NCBI GenBank assembly: GCA_000720375.1
Contig: JOAA01000007.1
Span: forward strand, 423,894-487,893
Direction: 5' to 3'
DNA length: 64,000 nt
Origin: Rhodococcus rhodnii
GTDB lineage: Bacteria; Actinomycetota; Actinomycetes; Mycobacteriales; Pseudonocardiaceae
Position 1 is the stretch's first letter. Each line of letters opens with the position of its first letter. The notes beneath the pieces are model-generated. The model made no database searches. It saw only the letters and a list, made by a program, of their open reading frames with translations, and was not told the DNA's origin. A program made the translations under genes and the position numbers. Positions 56,732 to 64,000 of the stretch are shown here, in pieces.

Positions 56732-58214
56732 TGGGATCGTCCCAGCCCGAGATCAGGGAACCCGGTGCCCACGTGGAGTGCGTGCCGCTGCTGACCCGTT
56801 CAGGCAGCCGGATCCGGGCGAGCGGGCCCGCGCTGACGTCGTTCGCCTGGAAGATCAGGCATTCGGAGAGGTCGCGGTTCATGTCGGAGGTGATGGTGAC
56901 GAGGTAGCCGTCATCCTCGGCCGTCGAACCGATCCGGGGCGCCATCGCGGTCTCGCTGCCGAACACGCCTTCGCCGAACTCGTAGCGTTCGGCCGAACCG
57001 GTCAGCGAGTCGTGTTTGACCAGGCCGTCGAACAGGAACCAGCCGGCAGGCGACGTCGCGGCATAGCTGTAGCGGTGTCGCCTGCCTGCGTACCGCTGGT
57101 TGATCATGCCGAACTCACTGGTGACCTCGGTCAGCCGCTCTTCCTTGCACAGCCCGGTGGTCAGGTTGAGGCGCCAGCGGTGCAAGTGCGTGCCGAGCTG
57201 GTTGCTGTCCAGGAAACGGAACATGCGCTGGTAGAGCGTGCCGCCGCCGGACGGAGGCACCGGGTTGGTCTGGAAGAAGCCTTCGAGGACGATCTCGTCG
57301 CCCTCCTCGTAGGCGTTGGTCCAGTGCAGGACATACGTCGGGTCGGCCTCGAACCACTTGATGTCCGCGGTCGTGCCGTGCCGCGGGATCACCGCCAGCC
57401 GAGTCGGGATGTCCGGGTGGAACCGCGACGCGTACTTGCCTTTTGCCAGCGCTTCCGGCGCCCAGAACAGCGGGAGGTCGTTGAGGATCGCGTAGTTCTC
57501 GGTGAAAGCCATGTCGTGCGGCAGCCGAGGCCCGGGCAACGGCACGTCGATGTACGTGACCAGGTTGTCGTTGCTGTCCACCACGCCGTAGTGCATGTAC
57601 GGCGCCTCGGTGCTGTAGTTGAAGAACATCAGCTCACCGGTGCGCTCGTCGTACTTCGGGTGCGCGGAAACGCCTACGTCGCTGGGGAATTTGCCGTTCC
57701 AGGTCGCTTTGCCGAGGGTCTCCAGCGTGGTCGGGCTGAGCCGGTACAGGTCGCCGCACTGGTAGAAGCTGGTCAACGCGACACCGTTATGCAGCACCAC
57801 ATCTGTGCTGGACGCGTCCTTCATCCGGCCGCGCGCACCCCAACCCGTTTGCCTCGGCGAACGCCCGGGATCTTCGGCCAGGCCCGCCCACAGCGCGTGC
57901 CCGGCCTCCTGTTCGGCGACGAACCCGTCGGTGCGGATGAACCTGTTGCGGTAGAAGGCTTTCCCGTCACGGAAGCCGACCGCGTGCACCATCCCGTCGC
58001 CGTCGAACGGGTGGTAGATCTCCATTGCCGGGTGCACCGGATTCTCGGTGTTGCGCAGGTACACGCCGTCCAGGTCGGCCGGGATCTCGCCGATCACGTC
58101 CAGGTCGACCGCGGCGCGCTCAACGTGCTGCGGGCGCCAGGGCCCCGTGCGATATGGGTGGTCGTCGTCGGACGGCAGGGTCGTCAATGCACGGCTGAGT
58201 ATTTCGATGTCCAT
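56712..58214 (-). CDS. Carotenoid-cleavage-oxygenase family enzyme
   Basis: 500 aa non-heme iron dioxygenase of the RPE65/CCD/lignostilbene-dioxygenase family. Family features: DLDGVYLRNTENPVHP at the start, YHPFDGDGMVHAVGFRDGKA, the four iron histidines in GVSAHPKYD, PGPRLPHDMAFTENY, VLHWTNAYEEGDEIVLEG and the C-terminal GTHSTWAPG, all present. It cleaves a C=C bond in an apocarotenoid or a stilbene-type substrate. It lies downstream of a thiolase gene, 9 bp apart, suggesting catabolism of a phenylpropanoid- or polyene-derived compound. Confidence 0.9.
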   Translation of the reverse strand: MDIEILSRALTTLPSDDDHPYRTGPWRPQHVERAAVDLDVIGEIPADLDGVYLRNTENPVHPAMEIYHPFDGDGMVHAVGFRDGKAFYRNRFIRTDGFVAEQEAGHALWAGLAEDPGRSPRQTGWGARGRMKDASSTDVVLHNGVALTSFYQCGDLYRLSPTTLETLGKATWNGKFPSDVGVSAHPKYDERTGELMFFNYSTEAPYMHYGVVDSNDNLVTYIDVPLPGPRLPHDMAFTENYAILNDLPLFWAPEALAKGKYASRFHPDIPTRLAVIPRHGTTADIKWFEADPTYVLHWTNAYEEGDEIVLEGFFQTNPVPPSGGGTLYQRMFRFLDSNQLGTHLHRWRLNLTTGLCKEERLTEVTSEFGMINQRYAGRRHRYSYAATSPAGWFLFDGLVKHDSLTGSAERYEFGEGVFGSETAMAPRIGSTAEDDGYLVTITSDMNRDLSECLIFQANDVSAGPLARIRLPERVSSGTHSTWAPGSLISGWDDPTTALGS

Positions 58215-58223
58215 CCTGCTCCC

Positions 58224-59419
58224 CTACGCCTTGACCACGAAACAGGCGGACGTGGTCGTGCTGCCGCCAATGTTGAGCGTGGCGGCGGTCTTCGCACCAC
58301 CCACCTGGTAGTCCCCTGCCGTTCCGGTGACTTGCTTGTAAGCGTCGAGAACCATCCGTACGCCGGTCGCGCCGACCGGGTGGCCGCCGCCGATGAGGCC
58401 GCCGCTCGGGTTCACCGGGATCCGTCCGCCGACTTCCAGATCCCCGCTCTCCACGGCCTTCCAGCTGTCGCCGGGGCCGGTGATGCCGAAGTGGTCGATG
58501 GCGGCGTACTCGCTCATCGAGAAACAGTCATGGGTCTCGATCAGGTCCACCTCGGCGACCCCGGCTCGGGTGAACGCGTCGACAATGGTCTGGCGGACGT
58601 GCGGCAACACATATGGCTCGTCAGCGGACCGCTTGAGCTTCTGCTCCAGCGGCAGGCCAACCGTGCGGTGTCCCCAGCCAGCCAGCACGGCCGTTGGCGT
58701 GTTGGCGAGATAACGCTCGCAGACCAGCACGACACCGGCCGCTCCATCGGTCATCGCACTGCAGTCGGTCCGCCGGATCCGGCCCTCGACAAGGGGATTG
58801 GCCGTGTCGTCGGCGGTGAAGCTCGCCGGGGTGAAAGTCCAGCCACGGGTCTGTGCGTTCGGATTCTTCTTGGCGTTGCGCACGTTGAGCTCGGCGATCG
58901 CACGCAGGTGCTTGTCGTCCAGCCCGTAGCGACGGTCGTACTCGTCGGCGAGCAGATCGAACATGTGCGGCCACATGAAGGTCGCCGTCTGGCCCTCGTG
59001 GCCGACCCAGGCAGCGGCATCGAGGTACTTCGCGCCGAGTTCGCCGTTCACGGTCTTCTCGATCTCGGCACCGAGCACCAACGCGACGTCGTAACGTCCC
59101 GCTTCGAGGTCTGCCATGGCGCCGAGAACAGCCATCGAACCGGACGCGCACGCGGCTTCATGGCGTACGGCCGGGACACCCCACAGCTCCGGCTCGACGG
59201 TGGCGGGCATGGCACCGAGATGCCCCTGCCCGGTGAAGAGCTGGCCGAACGCGTTGCCGACGTGGATCACCCCGATGTCGGACGGCCGCACCTTCGCCCG
59301 GTCGAGGGTGTGCTGGACGGTCTCGGCGAACAGTCGGCGACATCCAGCCCTTCCCGCACGGTGTTGCGGGCGAAGTCGGTCTGGTAACCGCCGATGATCC
59401 GGGTGGTTGCCACCTCCAT
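58224..59419 (-). pseudogene. Thiolase (acetyl-CoA acetyltransferase family), frameshifted near the N-terminus
   Basis: ATG at 59419 begins TTRIIGGYQTDFARNTVREG-LDVAD and then loses frame at about 59332-59336. The rest continues one base off (VRPSDIGVIHVGNAFGQLF, HEAACASGSMAVLGAMADL with the acyl-binding Cys, EIEKTVNGELGAKYLDAAAW, THDCFSMSEYAAIDHFG, and GGLIGGGHPVGATGVRM with the catalytic His). Adding one C in GACTGTTC gives 398 aa, a normal length. The sequence belongs to the SCP-x-like thiolases used in side-chain degradation. A C-terminal active-site Cys of classical thiolases (CxG) is not obvious. Divergent from an HxlR regulator. Confidence 0.85.
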
Positions 59420-59421
59420 TA

Positions 59422-59461
59422 CTACAACAAACAGAGTGGATGCGCTACAACTAACAGAGTG
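59422..59461. promoter_or_regulatory. Tandem 17-bp operator repeats of HxlR-type regulator
   Basis: CTACAACAAACAGAGTG (59422-59438) and CTACAACTAACAGAGTG (59445-59461) differ at one position, spaced 23 bp start to start. The second ends on the GTG start of the regulator (59459-59461) and the first lies 3 bp before the thiolase start. Binding would control both genes. Confidence 0.75.
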
Positions 59462-60388
59462 ATCACCCGACTCGATGCCGGCGGGCCCAACGCGATCGCC
59501 GTGACCAACGGGATCGTCGGTGACGAGTGGACGCTGTGGATCGTGGAACTGGCGCTGACCGAGGGCCTGACCCAGTACAACGAGTGGCTCAACGCCGGCC
59601 CGATATCGACCGCGGTGCTCACCACGCGGCTGACGCGGCTGGTGCAGGCCGACATCCTGCACCGGGAGGCGGGCCACTACCGCCTGACCCAGCGCGGCAG
59701 GCAGATGTGGCCGATCCTGCTGTCGATGTGGGCATGGGAGCAGAAGTGGGTCAACGATCCGGAAGCGAACCTCCCCGAGATGCGGCACGCCAAATGCGGC
59801 ACGATCTTCAGCCCGCTGCTGGCCTGCGAGGCGTGCGACTCGGTCGTCGCGGCCCGGGATGTACGGGGCAAGTTCGGGCCGAGCGGCGGCTGGGAGCGCA
59901 GCATTCCCACCGGTGTCACCCGCCGCCGGGCGCATTCGGGCAGCAGGCCGACCGAACTGGTCACGCAGACCATGGCGCTGATCGGCAATCGCTGGTCGAC
60001 GGCATTGCTCGGCGCGGCTTTCCTTGGCGCGACCCGGTTCGGCGAGTTCGAGCAAAGGATGGGCGCGCCACCCACGATCGTCGCCGACCGGCTGCGGACT
60101 TTCTGCGATATCGGCGTGCTCGTCGCGTCGCCGAACCCGCAACGACCCGACTGGGTGGTCTACCACCTAACCGAGAAAGGCCGGGCGTTCTTCCCGGTGG
60201 TGGCAACGGTGATCGAGTGGGGACATCGGTGGTTCCAAGCTCCAGAAGGCCCCGCGCTACGACTCACCCACACCGGATGCGGCCGCGCCTTCCACCCAAA
60301 GTTGCGATGCAGCGAATGCGACGAGCGGCTACGCGGCGCATCAGTTCAAGTCGAACGCACATCCATCAAGGCTTGTTCAGGTACGTGA
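59459..60388 (+). CDS. Tandem HxlR-type regulator (two winged-helix domains)
   Basis: 309 aa, about twice the normal HxlR length. First domain (residues ~15-90): GIVGDEWTLWIVELALTEGLTQYNEWL, LTTRLTRLVQADILHRE. Second domain (~165-245): LIGNRWSTALLGAAFLGATRFGEFEQRM, IVADRLRTFCDIGVL. Each domain is followed by a similar Cys cluster (CGTIFSPLLACEACD and CGRAFHPKLRCSECD), likely a zinc site. The duplicated structure suits binding to the two tandem operators at its start codon. It is divergent from the thiolase/carotenoid-oxygenase pair. The 3' end overlaps the convergent response regulator by 23 bp. Confidence 0.88.
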   Translation: MITRLDAGGPNAIAVTNGIVGDEWTLWIVELALTEGLTQYNEWLNAGPISTAVLTTRLTRLVQADILHREAGHYRLTQRGRQMWPILLSMWAWEQKWVNDPEANLPEMRHAKCGTIFSPLLACEACDSVVAARDVRGKFGPSGGWERSIPTGVTRRRAHSGSRPTELVTQTMALIGNRWSTALLGAAFLGATRFGEFEQRMGAPPTIVADRLRTFCDIGVLVASPNPQRPDWVVYHLTEKGRAFFPVVATVIEWGHRWFQAPEGPALRLTHTGCGRAFHPKLRCSECDERLRGASVQVERTSIKACSGT

Positions 60389-61013
60389 GCACGGCCAAGA
60401 CACGGCGGTTGACGTGGTCGTCATCGGTGATGCCGAGTTTGCCGAACAAAGCCGTGGTGTACTTGCTGATGGCGCTCTCGCTCAGGAAAAGCCGTTGGCC
60501 GATGGCCTGATTGGACAGTCCTTCGGCCATCAGGCTGAGCACGGACCGTTCGCGATCCGTGAGTCCTTCGAGGCGGCGGTTTGTGGTTCCGTTGGCGAAC
60601 AGTTTGGTGATGACGACCGGGTCCATGGCCGTCCCGCCTTTGGCGACGCGTTCCAAGGCATCCATGAACCCATCCGCGTCGAACACGCTCTCCTTCAGGA
60701 AGTAGCCGACGCCGGTGGCGCCGTCGGCCAGCAGCTCACGGGCATACAACTGCTCGACGTGCTGAGACAAGATCAGCACCGGCAGCCCAGGCAGTGAGCG
60801 GCGGGCCGCGAGAGCCGCGCGCAGGCCTTCGTCCGACTGGGTCGGCGGCATCCGGACGTCGACAATGGACACATCCGGCCGCCACCTCAGCATCGCGTCG
60901 AGCGTCTCCGCGCCCGTTGTCGCCGTTGCCACGACCTCGTGTCCGTACGCCTCGAGCAGCCGAACCATTCCATCACGCAGGAGGTAGAGGTCTTCGGCTA
61001 CAAGGATTCGCAT
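60366..61013 (-). CDS. NarL/LuxR-type response regulator
   Basis: 215 aa. Receiver domain with acidic pair at residues 7-8 (RILVAEDLY), phosphoacceptor Asp52 in VSIVDVRMP, and a Lys near 105 (YFLKESV). The C-terminal LuxR helix-turn-helix has LTDRERSVLSLMAEGLSNQAIGQRLFLSESAISKYTTALFGKLGI. It is cotranscribed with, and overlapped by, the sensor kinase gene (16 bp). Target genes unknown; the small membrane gene on the other side of the kinase promoter is a candidate. Confidence 0.94.
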   Translation of the reverse strand: MRILVAEDLYLLRDGMVRLLEAYGHEVVATATTGAETLDAMLRWRPDVSIVDVRMPPTQSDEGLRAALAARRSLPGLPVLILSQHVEQLYARELLADGATGVGYFLKESVFDADGFMDALERVAKGGTAMDPVVITKLFANGTTNRRLEGLTDRERSVLSLMAEGLSNQAIGQRLFLSESAISKYTTALFGKLGITDDDHVNRRVLAVLTYLNKP

Positions 61014-62185
61014 GGCACCACCATTCTCACACGCGTCGGACCGCCGGCCGGGCTGGTGATCTCACACGTCCCGTCGAACACCGCGAGACGACGACGCAGC
61101 CCGGCGAGTCCGCCATCGGCGCGCACACTGGCTCCGCCCCGGCCGTTGTCCTCCACCTCGACCACGAGACCAGTGTCGGTACGGGCAATGGCGATCCGCA
61201 CCCGGGTCGCGTGAGCGTGCTTCACCGCGTTGGTGAGCAATTCGACGACCCCGAAGTACAAGGCTGACTCGATCGGCGGGTCCAGGCGCACGTCACCGTC
61301 CGCGCTGACTGTGGTTTCCAGCGGGCTGTCCAAGGCAAAGGCGCGCACGGCGTCGACGAGCCCTCGTTCGGTCAGCACCGGTGGGCTGATTCCCTTGACC
61401 AGGTCGCGCAATTCGGTCAGTGACGTGGCTGCGCCGACCCGTGCGTCCTGCAACAGCGCCTTGGCCTGGGCAGGATCGCTTTCCATCAGCTTCTCCGCGG
61501 TCGCCAACGCGAGTCCGAGTGCGACGAGCCTGGCCTGTGCCCCGTCGTGCAGGTCCCGCTCGATGCGGCGGATCTCAGCGGCCTGCGCGATCGTGGTGTC
61601 GGCGCGCTGAGCCGTCAACTCGTCCACCCGCATAGCCGGTGACGGACGCAGGAAACGGACGGCGACCGGCGCGAGACACCGCCAGGCATAGGGAGCACTC
61701 GCGATGGTCACGACGATGAAACCTGGAAACCAGAAAACAGTTGCCACGACCGCAGCCAGCGGGATTGCCGCGACAACGCCGACGGTGAACGGCGCGATCA
61801 CCACGAACCGCAGGTCGCGCCATGTCGCCGGGTCACTCCGCCAGGTCCGCAACCGCAGGTCCTGGCGGGCGTCCCTGCTGGTGCGCGAGTACGAGAAACC
61901 GTTCCACCAATAGCCCGTCGACATCCGCGTCACCGGCCCGGTTTGCCGGTATCCGGCGGGAATCACGGTGTCTGTCCACTTTGCCACCAGCGTACGAACC
62001 ATCCGGCAAACCGGGCGAGACAGGGCGAAAGTGCCGATAACAGCCCAAATGAACGGCGCTATCCACGACCACGGGTTGCCGCCCCACCAGATCCATAGCG
62101 CCACGGCAGCCGCCCACACGGCCGGAACCAGCATGACAACGGCAAAAGCGACACACGCTCGCACAAAGCCCGTCACCCATCTCAT
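60998..62185 (-). CDS. Sensor histidine kinase (HisKA_3 type)
   Basis: 395 aa from the ATG at 62185. N-terminal two membrane hairpins (ACVAFAVVMLVPAVWAAAVALWIWW, SWIAPFIWAVIGTFAL and later FVVIAPFTVGVVAAIPLAAVVATVFWFPGFIVV, given by ends) with short external loops, so it senses a membrane or intramembrane signal. Phosphoacceptor His in RIERDLHDGAQARLVALGLAL. ATPase motifs: VVELLTNAVKHAHA (N box), EVEDNGRGG (G1) and GGLAGLRRRL (G2). It pairs with the overlapping NarL-type regulator. It resembles cell-envelope-stress kinases such as LiaS/DesK relatives. Confidence 0.93.
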   Translation of the reverse strand: MRWVTGFVRACVAFAVVMLVPAVWAAAVALWIWWGGNPWSWIAPFIWAVIGTFALSRPVCRMVRTLVAKWTDTVIPAGYRQTGPVTRMSTGYWWNGFSYSRTSRDARQDLRLRTWRSDPATWRDLRFVVIAPFTVGVVAAIPLAAVVATVFWFPGFIVVTIASAPYAWRCLAPVAVRFLRPSPAMRVDELTAQRADTTIAQAAEIRRIERDLHDGAQARLVALGLALATAEKLMESDPAQAKALLQDARVGAATSLTELRDLVKGISPPVLTERGLVDAVRAFALDSPLETTVSADGDVRLDPPIESALYFGVVELLTNAVKHAHATRVRIAIARTDTGLVVEVEDNGRGGASVRADGGLAGLRRRLAVFDGTCEITSPAGGPTRVRMVVPCESL

Positions 62186-62319
62186 AGGTCCACTGTGCAC
62201 CGCCGGACGCCCAATTCCGCCCAGAAGTAGGTCTAGCCCCACCCCACAGTGCGCCCAGACGCATACCGCCCCCTCCATGTGCTTCCTAGCTTTGAGTCAA
62301 CGCAAGGAAAGAAGGAGCC

Positions 62320-62715
62320 ATGGAAGCTTTCAGCAAGGTGAAGAAATTCGTCGCCGCTTACGGCGCGCTCAGCGTTGTAGGCCTCATCGTGGTGGTCATC
62401 CTCTCGGCCGAAGGCCGCGAGGTGACGTCGTTCATGTGGGGCCGCACCGGCGGAATGTTCGCGAGCGCGGTGGTGGCCTACTGGCTGACCGTCGTCGCCG
62501 CGAAGGGCGCACGATGGGCTTACGTTCGTGTGCGCATCATCTGCGTGGTCGTCCCGATTGCGATAGTCGCTATCGATAGCATCCCCGGTGCTCTGCCGCC
62601 GTGGATGATCGTGATCCAGGTCGCAGGCGCGCTCGCCCTCGTCCCGGCCGCGATCCTCGTCAACCGCTCTGACCTGCGAGTTTCGTTCTCCGCGAACAAT
62701 GGCCCGAATCGGTAA
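62320..62715 (+). CDS. Small four-helix membrane protein
   Basis: 131 aa, AAGGAG ideally placed. Four hydrophobic segments (ALSVVGLIVVVILSAEG, MFASAVVAYWLTVVA, VRIICVVVPIAIVAIDSI, MIVIQVAGALALVPAAILV) and a short polar tail. No known domain. It is divergent from the sensor kinase operon, an arrangement common for a target or signalling partner of the two-component system (inference). Confidence 0.75.
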   Translation: MEAFSKVKKFVAAYGALSVVGLIVVVILSAEGREVTSFMWGRTGGMFASAVVAYWLTVVAAKGARWAYVRVRIICVVVPIAIVAIDSIPGALPPWMIVIQVAGALALVPAAILVNRSDLRVSFSANNGPNR

Positions 62716-62830
62716 ATTCGGATGAGAACAATGCCGTGATACGGAAGACTCGATTCGCCGATGAATTCCGCCAGGCGTGCCGGTCTGTATCGGTGACACC
62801 ACCCAGGCCAGACCCAGCGAGGAGCAATCC

Positions 62831-64000
62831 ATGCCAAGTGCGACCCAGGAACGACCAGCCGTATCGGCGGGCCGCACGCCAACCGTGGTGCGGCTGCTGG
62901 TCCTGGCCACGTTCGTGGTGATCCTCAACGAGACCATCATGATCAACGCCATCCCGCGGCTGATGGAGTCGCTGCAGGTCACCGAGCAGCTGGCGCAGTG
63001 GGTGTCCACCGCGTTCATGCTGACCATGGCCGCGGTGATCCCGATGACCGGCTGGTTCCTGCAGCGGGTGACCACCCGTCAGGCCTACATGATCGCGATG
63101 GGCGTGTTCCTCGCGGGAACCTTGCTGTCGGCCGTCGCGCCGTCGTTCGGGGTGCTGCTGATCGGCCGCATCGTGCAGGCCTCCGGAACGGCCGTGATGA
63201 TGCCGTTGCTGATGACCACGTTGATGGTCGTGGTGCCCGAGCACGACCGCGGCCGCGTGATGGGCAACGTCACCCTGGCGATCTCCGTGGCGCCCGCGCT
63301 CGGTCCGACCGTGTCCGGCTTGATCCTGCAGGTCGGCTCGTGGCGGCTGCTGTTCGTGGTGGTTCTGCCGATCGCGGCGCTGGTGACGGTGTTCGGCCTG
63401 CGCAAGATGGAGAACATCGGCGAGCCTGAGATCAGCTCCATCGACTGGCTCAGTGTCGTCGTCGCGACGCTCGGCTTCGGCGGCCTGGTGTACGGCCTGA
63501 GCCTGTTCGGTGAAGGCGCGGGTCACGTCGGGCTCGGTATCGGCATCGTGCTCGCCGGCTGCGCGACGATCGGGCTGTTCGTGGTCCGTCAGCTCAAGCT
63601 GCAGCGCAAGGGCGGACCGCTGATGGACCTGCGTGTCCTGCGGCACCGCGCGTACGGGCTCTCGTTGGCGCTGTTGTCCCTGGGATTCCTCGCGCTGCTC
63701 GGTTCGATGATCCTGTTGCCGCTCTACCTGCAGAACCTGCGCAGCCTGAGCCCGCTGCAGACCGGCTTGCTGGTGATGCCGGGTGGTCTGGCCATGGGGC
63801 TGCTGGGACCGACCGTGGGCAAGGTGTTCGACAAGTTCGGCAGCCGGGTGCTGGTGCTGCCCGGCTCGATCGGCACGGTGCTCGGCCTCGCCGGGCTCAC
63901 CCAGGTGTCGATGACGATGCCGTACTGGCAGATCCTGGGCCTGCACACGCTGCTGATGGTGTCGCTGGCGGCAACGTTCACCCCGGCCTTCACGCTGGGC
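62831..64000 (+). CDS. MFS drug-exporter (DHA2/EmrB type), 3' end beyond window
   Basis: Open frame of at least 390 codons from the ATG at 62831 (GAGGAG upstream) to the window end. It starts VVRLLVLATFVVILNETIMI (motif D1), then AVIPMTGWFLQRVTTRQAYM, motif C in ISVAPALGPTVSGLIL, and at least ten hydrophobic segments. The family averages 470-520 aa, so about 100 residues are missing. Proton-driven multidrug efflux; substrate unknown. Confidence 0.93.
   Translation, partial: MPSATQERPAVSAGRTPTVVRLLVLATFVVILNETIMINAIPRLMESLQVTEQLAQWVSTAFMLTMAAVIPMTGWFLQRVTTRQAYMIAMGVFLAGTLLSAVAPSFGVLLIGRIVQASGTAVMMPLLMTTLMVVVPEHDRGRVMGNVTLAISVAPALGPTVSGLILQVGSWRLLFVVVLPIAALVTVFGLRKMENIGEPEISSIDWLSVVVATLGFGGLVYGLSLFGEGAGHVGLGIGIVLAGCATIGLFVVRQLKLQRKGGPLMDLRVLRHRAYGLSLALLSLGFLALLGSMILLPLYLQNLRSLSPLQTGLLVMPGGLAMGLLGPTVGKVFDKFGSRVLVLPGSIGTVLGLAGLTQVSMTMPYWQILGLHTLLMVSLAATFTPAFTLG

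Noticed and set aside
56685..59387. 900-codon open frame on the plus strand across the carotenoid oxygenase and thiolase genes
   Set aside because: Low-complexity Arg/Val/His-rich translation without motifs; the minus strand carries two clear enzyme families.

Overview
The window is high-GC, densely packed actinomycete chromosome. GTG/TTG starts are frequent, many genes overlap by 4 bp, Tat-type signals occur, and the gene families (SCO6745-like, S-adenosyl methyltransferase of the pfam04672 type, GOLPH3-like, LigD-like ligase, F420-type LLM oxidoreductase) are typical of Streptomyces and Pseudonocardiaceae. The short repeats at 9.9-10.2 kb fit Pseudonocardiaceae best. That family-level placement is inference; no rRNA or species marker is present.

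Layout. 0-6.4 kb: plant-biomass block with a sugar ABC permease (cut by the window edge), its lipoprotein binding protein, a GH12 glucanase, an AA10 copper monooxygenase and a secreted beta-propeller/PKD protein. The ABC, GH12 and AA10 genes each have a LacI/CebR-type palindrome upstream. 6.4-11.6 kb: a shikimate/quinate-to-protocatechuate module (NAD-type shikimate dehydrogenase, two-domain 3-dehydroshikimate dehydratase, TetR regulator, MHS-type permease). One 20-bp operator-like element occurs before each of its promoters. An unusual two-armed short-repeat array lies between the regulator and the permease. 11.6-18.1 kb: unknown secreted protein with divergent ArsR regulator, vanadium haloperoxidase-like enzyme, FAD oxidoreductase, and an ECF41-like sigma factor lacking its C-terminal domain. 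18.1-28.0 kb: two IS5-type transposase scraps bracket a desaturase pair with a 59-aa protein between them, a kynureninase group, and an Lcp-like oxygenase/eqolisin-like pair with a TetR gene. 28.7-30.1 kb: carboxymuconolactone-decarboxylase-like protein and MerR gene with twin MerR-type leaderless promoters. 30.4-32.4 kb: NAD+ DNA ligase. 32.5-38.4 kb: a six-gene, overlap-coupled operon (adenylation-carrier didomain, FkbK-, FkbJ-, FkbI-, KAS III- and FkbH-like) for a hydroxymalonyl- or aminomalonyl-type carrier-bound unit; the FkbI-like gene has an in-frame stop and the FkbH-like gene a frameshift. 38.5-50.3 kb: redox enzymes, AraC regulator, LIG-POL ligase, a three-gene catabolic operon with a frameshifted acetoacetyl-CoA synthetase, and conserved actinobacterial proteins. 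50.3-51.1 kb: a seven-tRNA array of non-canonical tRNAs on the minus strand, preceded by a promoter/micro-ORF/terminator cassette; a diverged second copy of the cassette lies at 30.1-30.3 kb. 51.1-64 kb: DapA-family aldolase with divergent LysR gene, GT87 mannosyltransferase, XRE regulator and MFS exporter, carotenoid-oxygenase and frameshifted thiolase with a tandem-HxlR regulator, a two-component system, and the start of a second MFS exporter.

Main points: the tRNA array and its duplicated leader cassette; the decayed or miscalled malonyl-unit operon; the repeat array; and a set of operator candidates, each tied to a neighbouring regulator gene. Three frameshifts and one nonsense codon occur between 35 and 60 kb. 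Two of the frameshifts are repaired by adding one base to a C/G run, so sequencing error must be excluded before calling decay. Start codons were chosen by Shine-Dalgarno spacing, signal peptides and overlap with the preceding gene.
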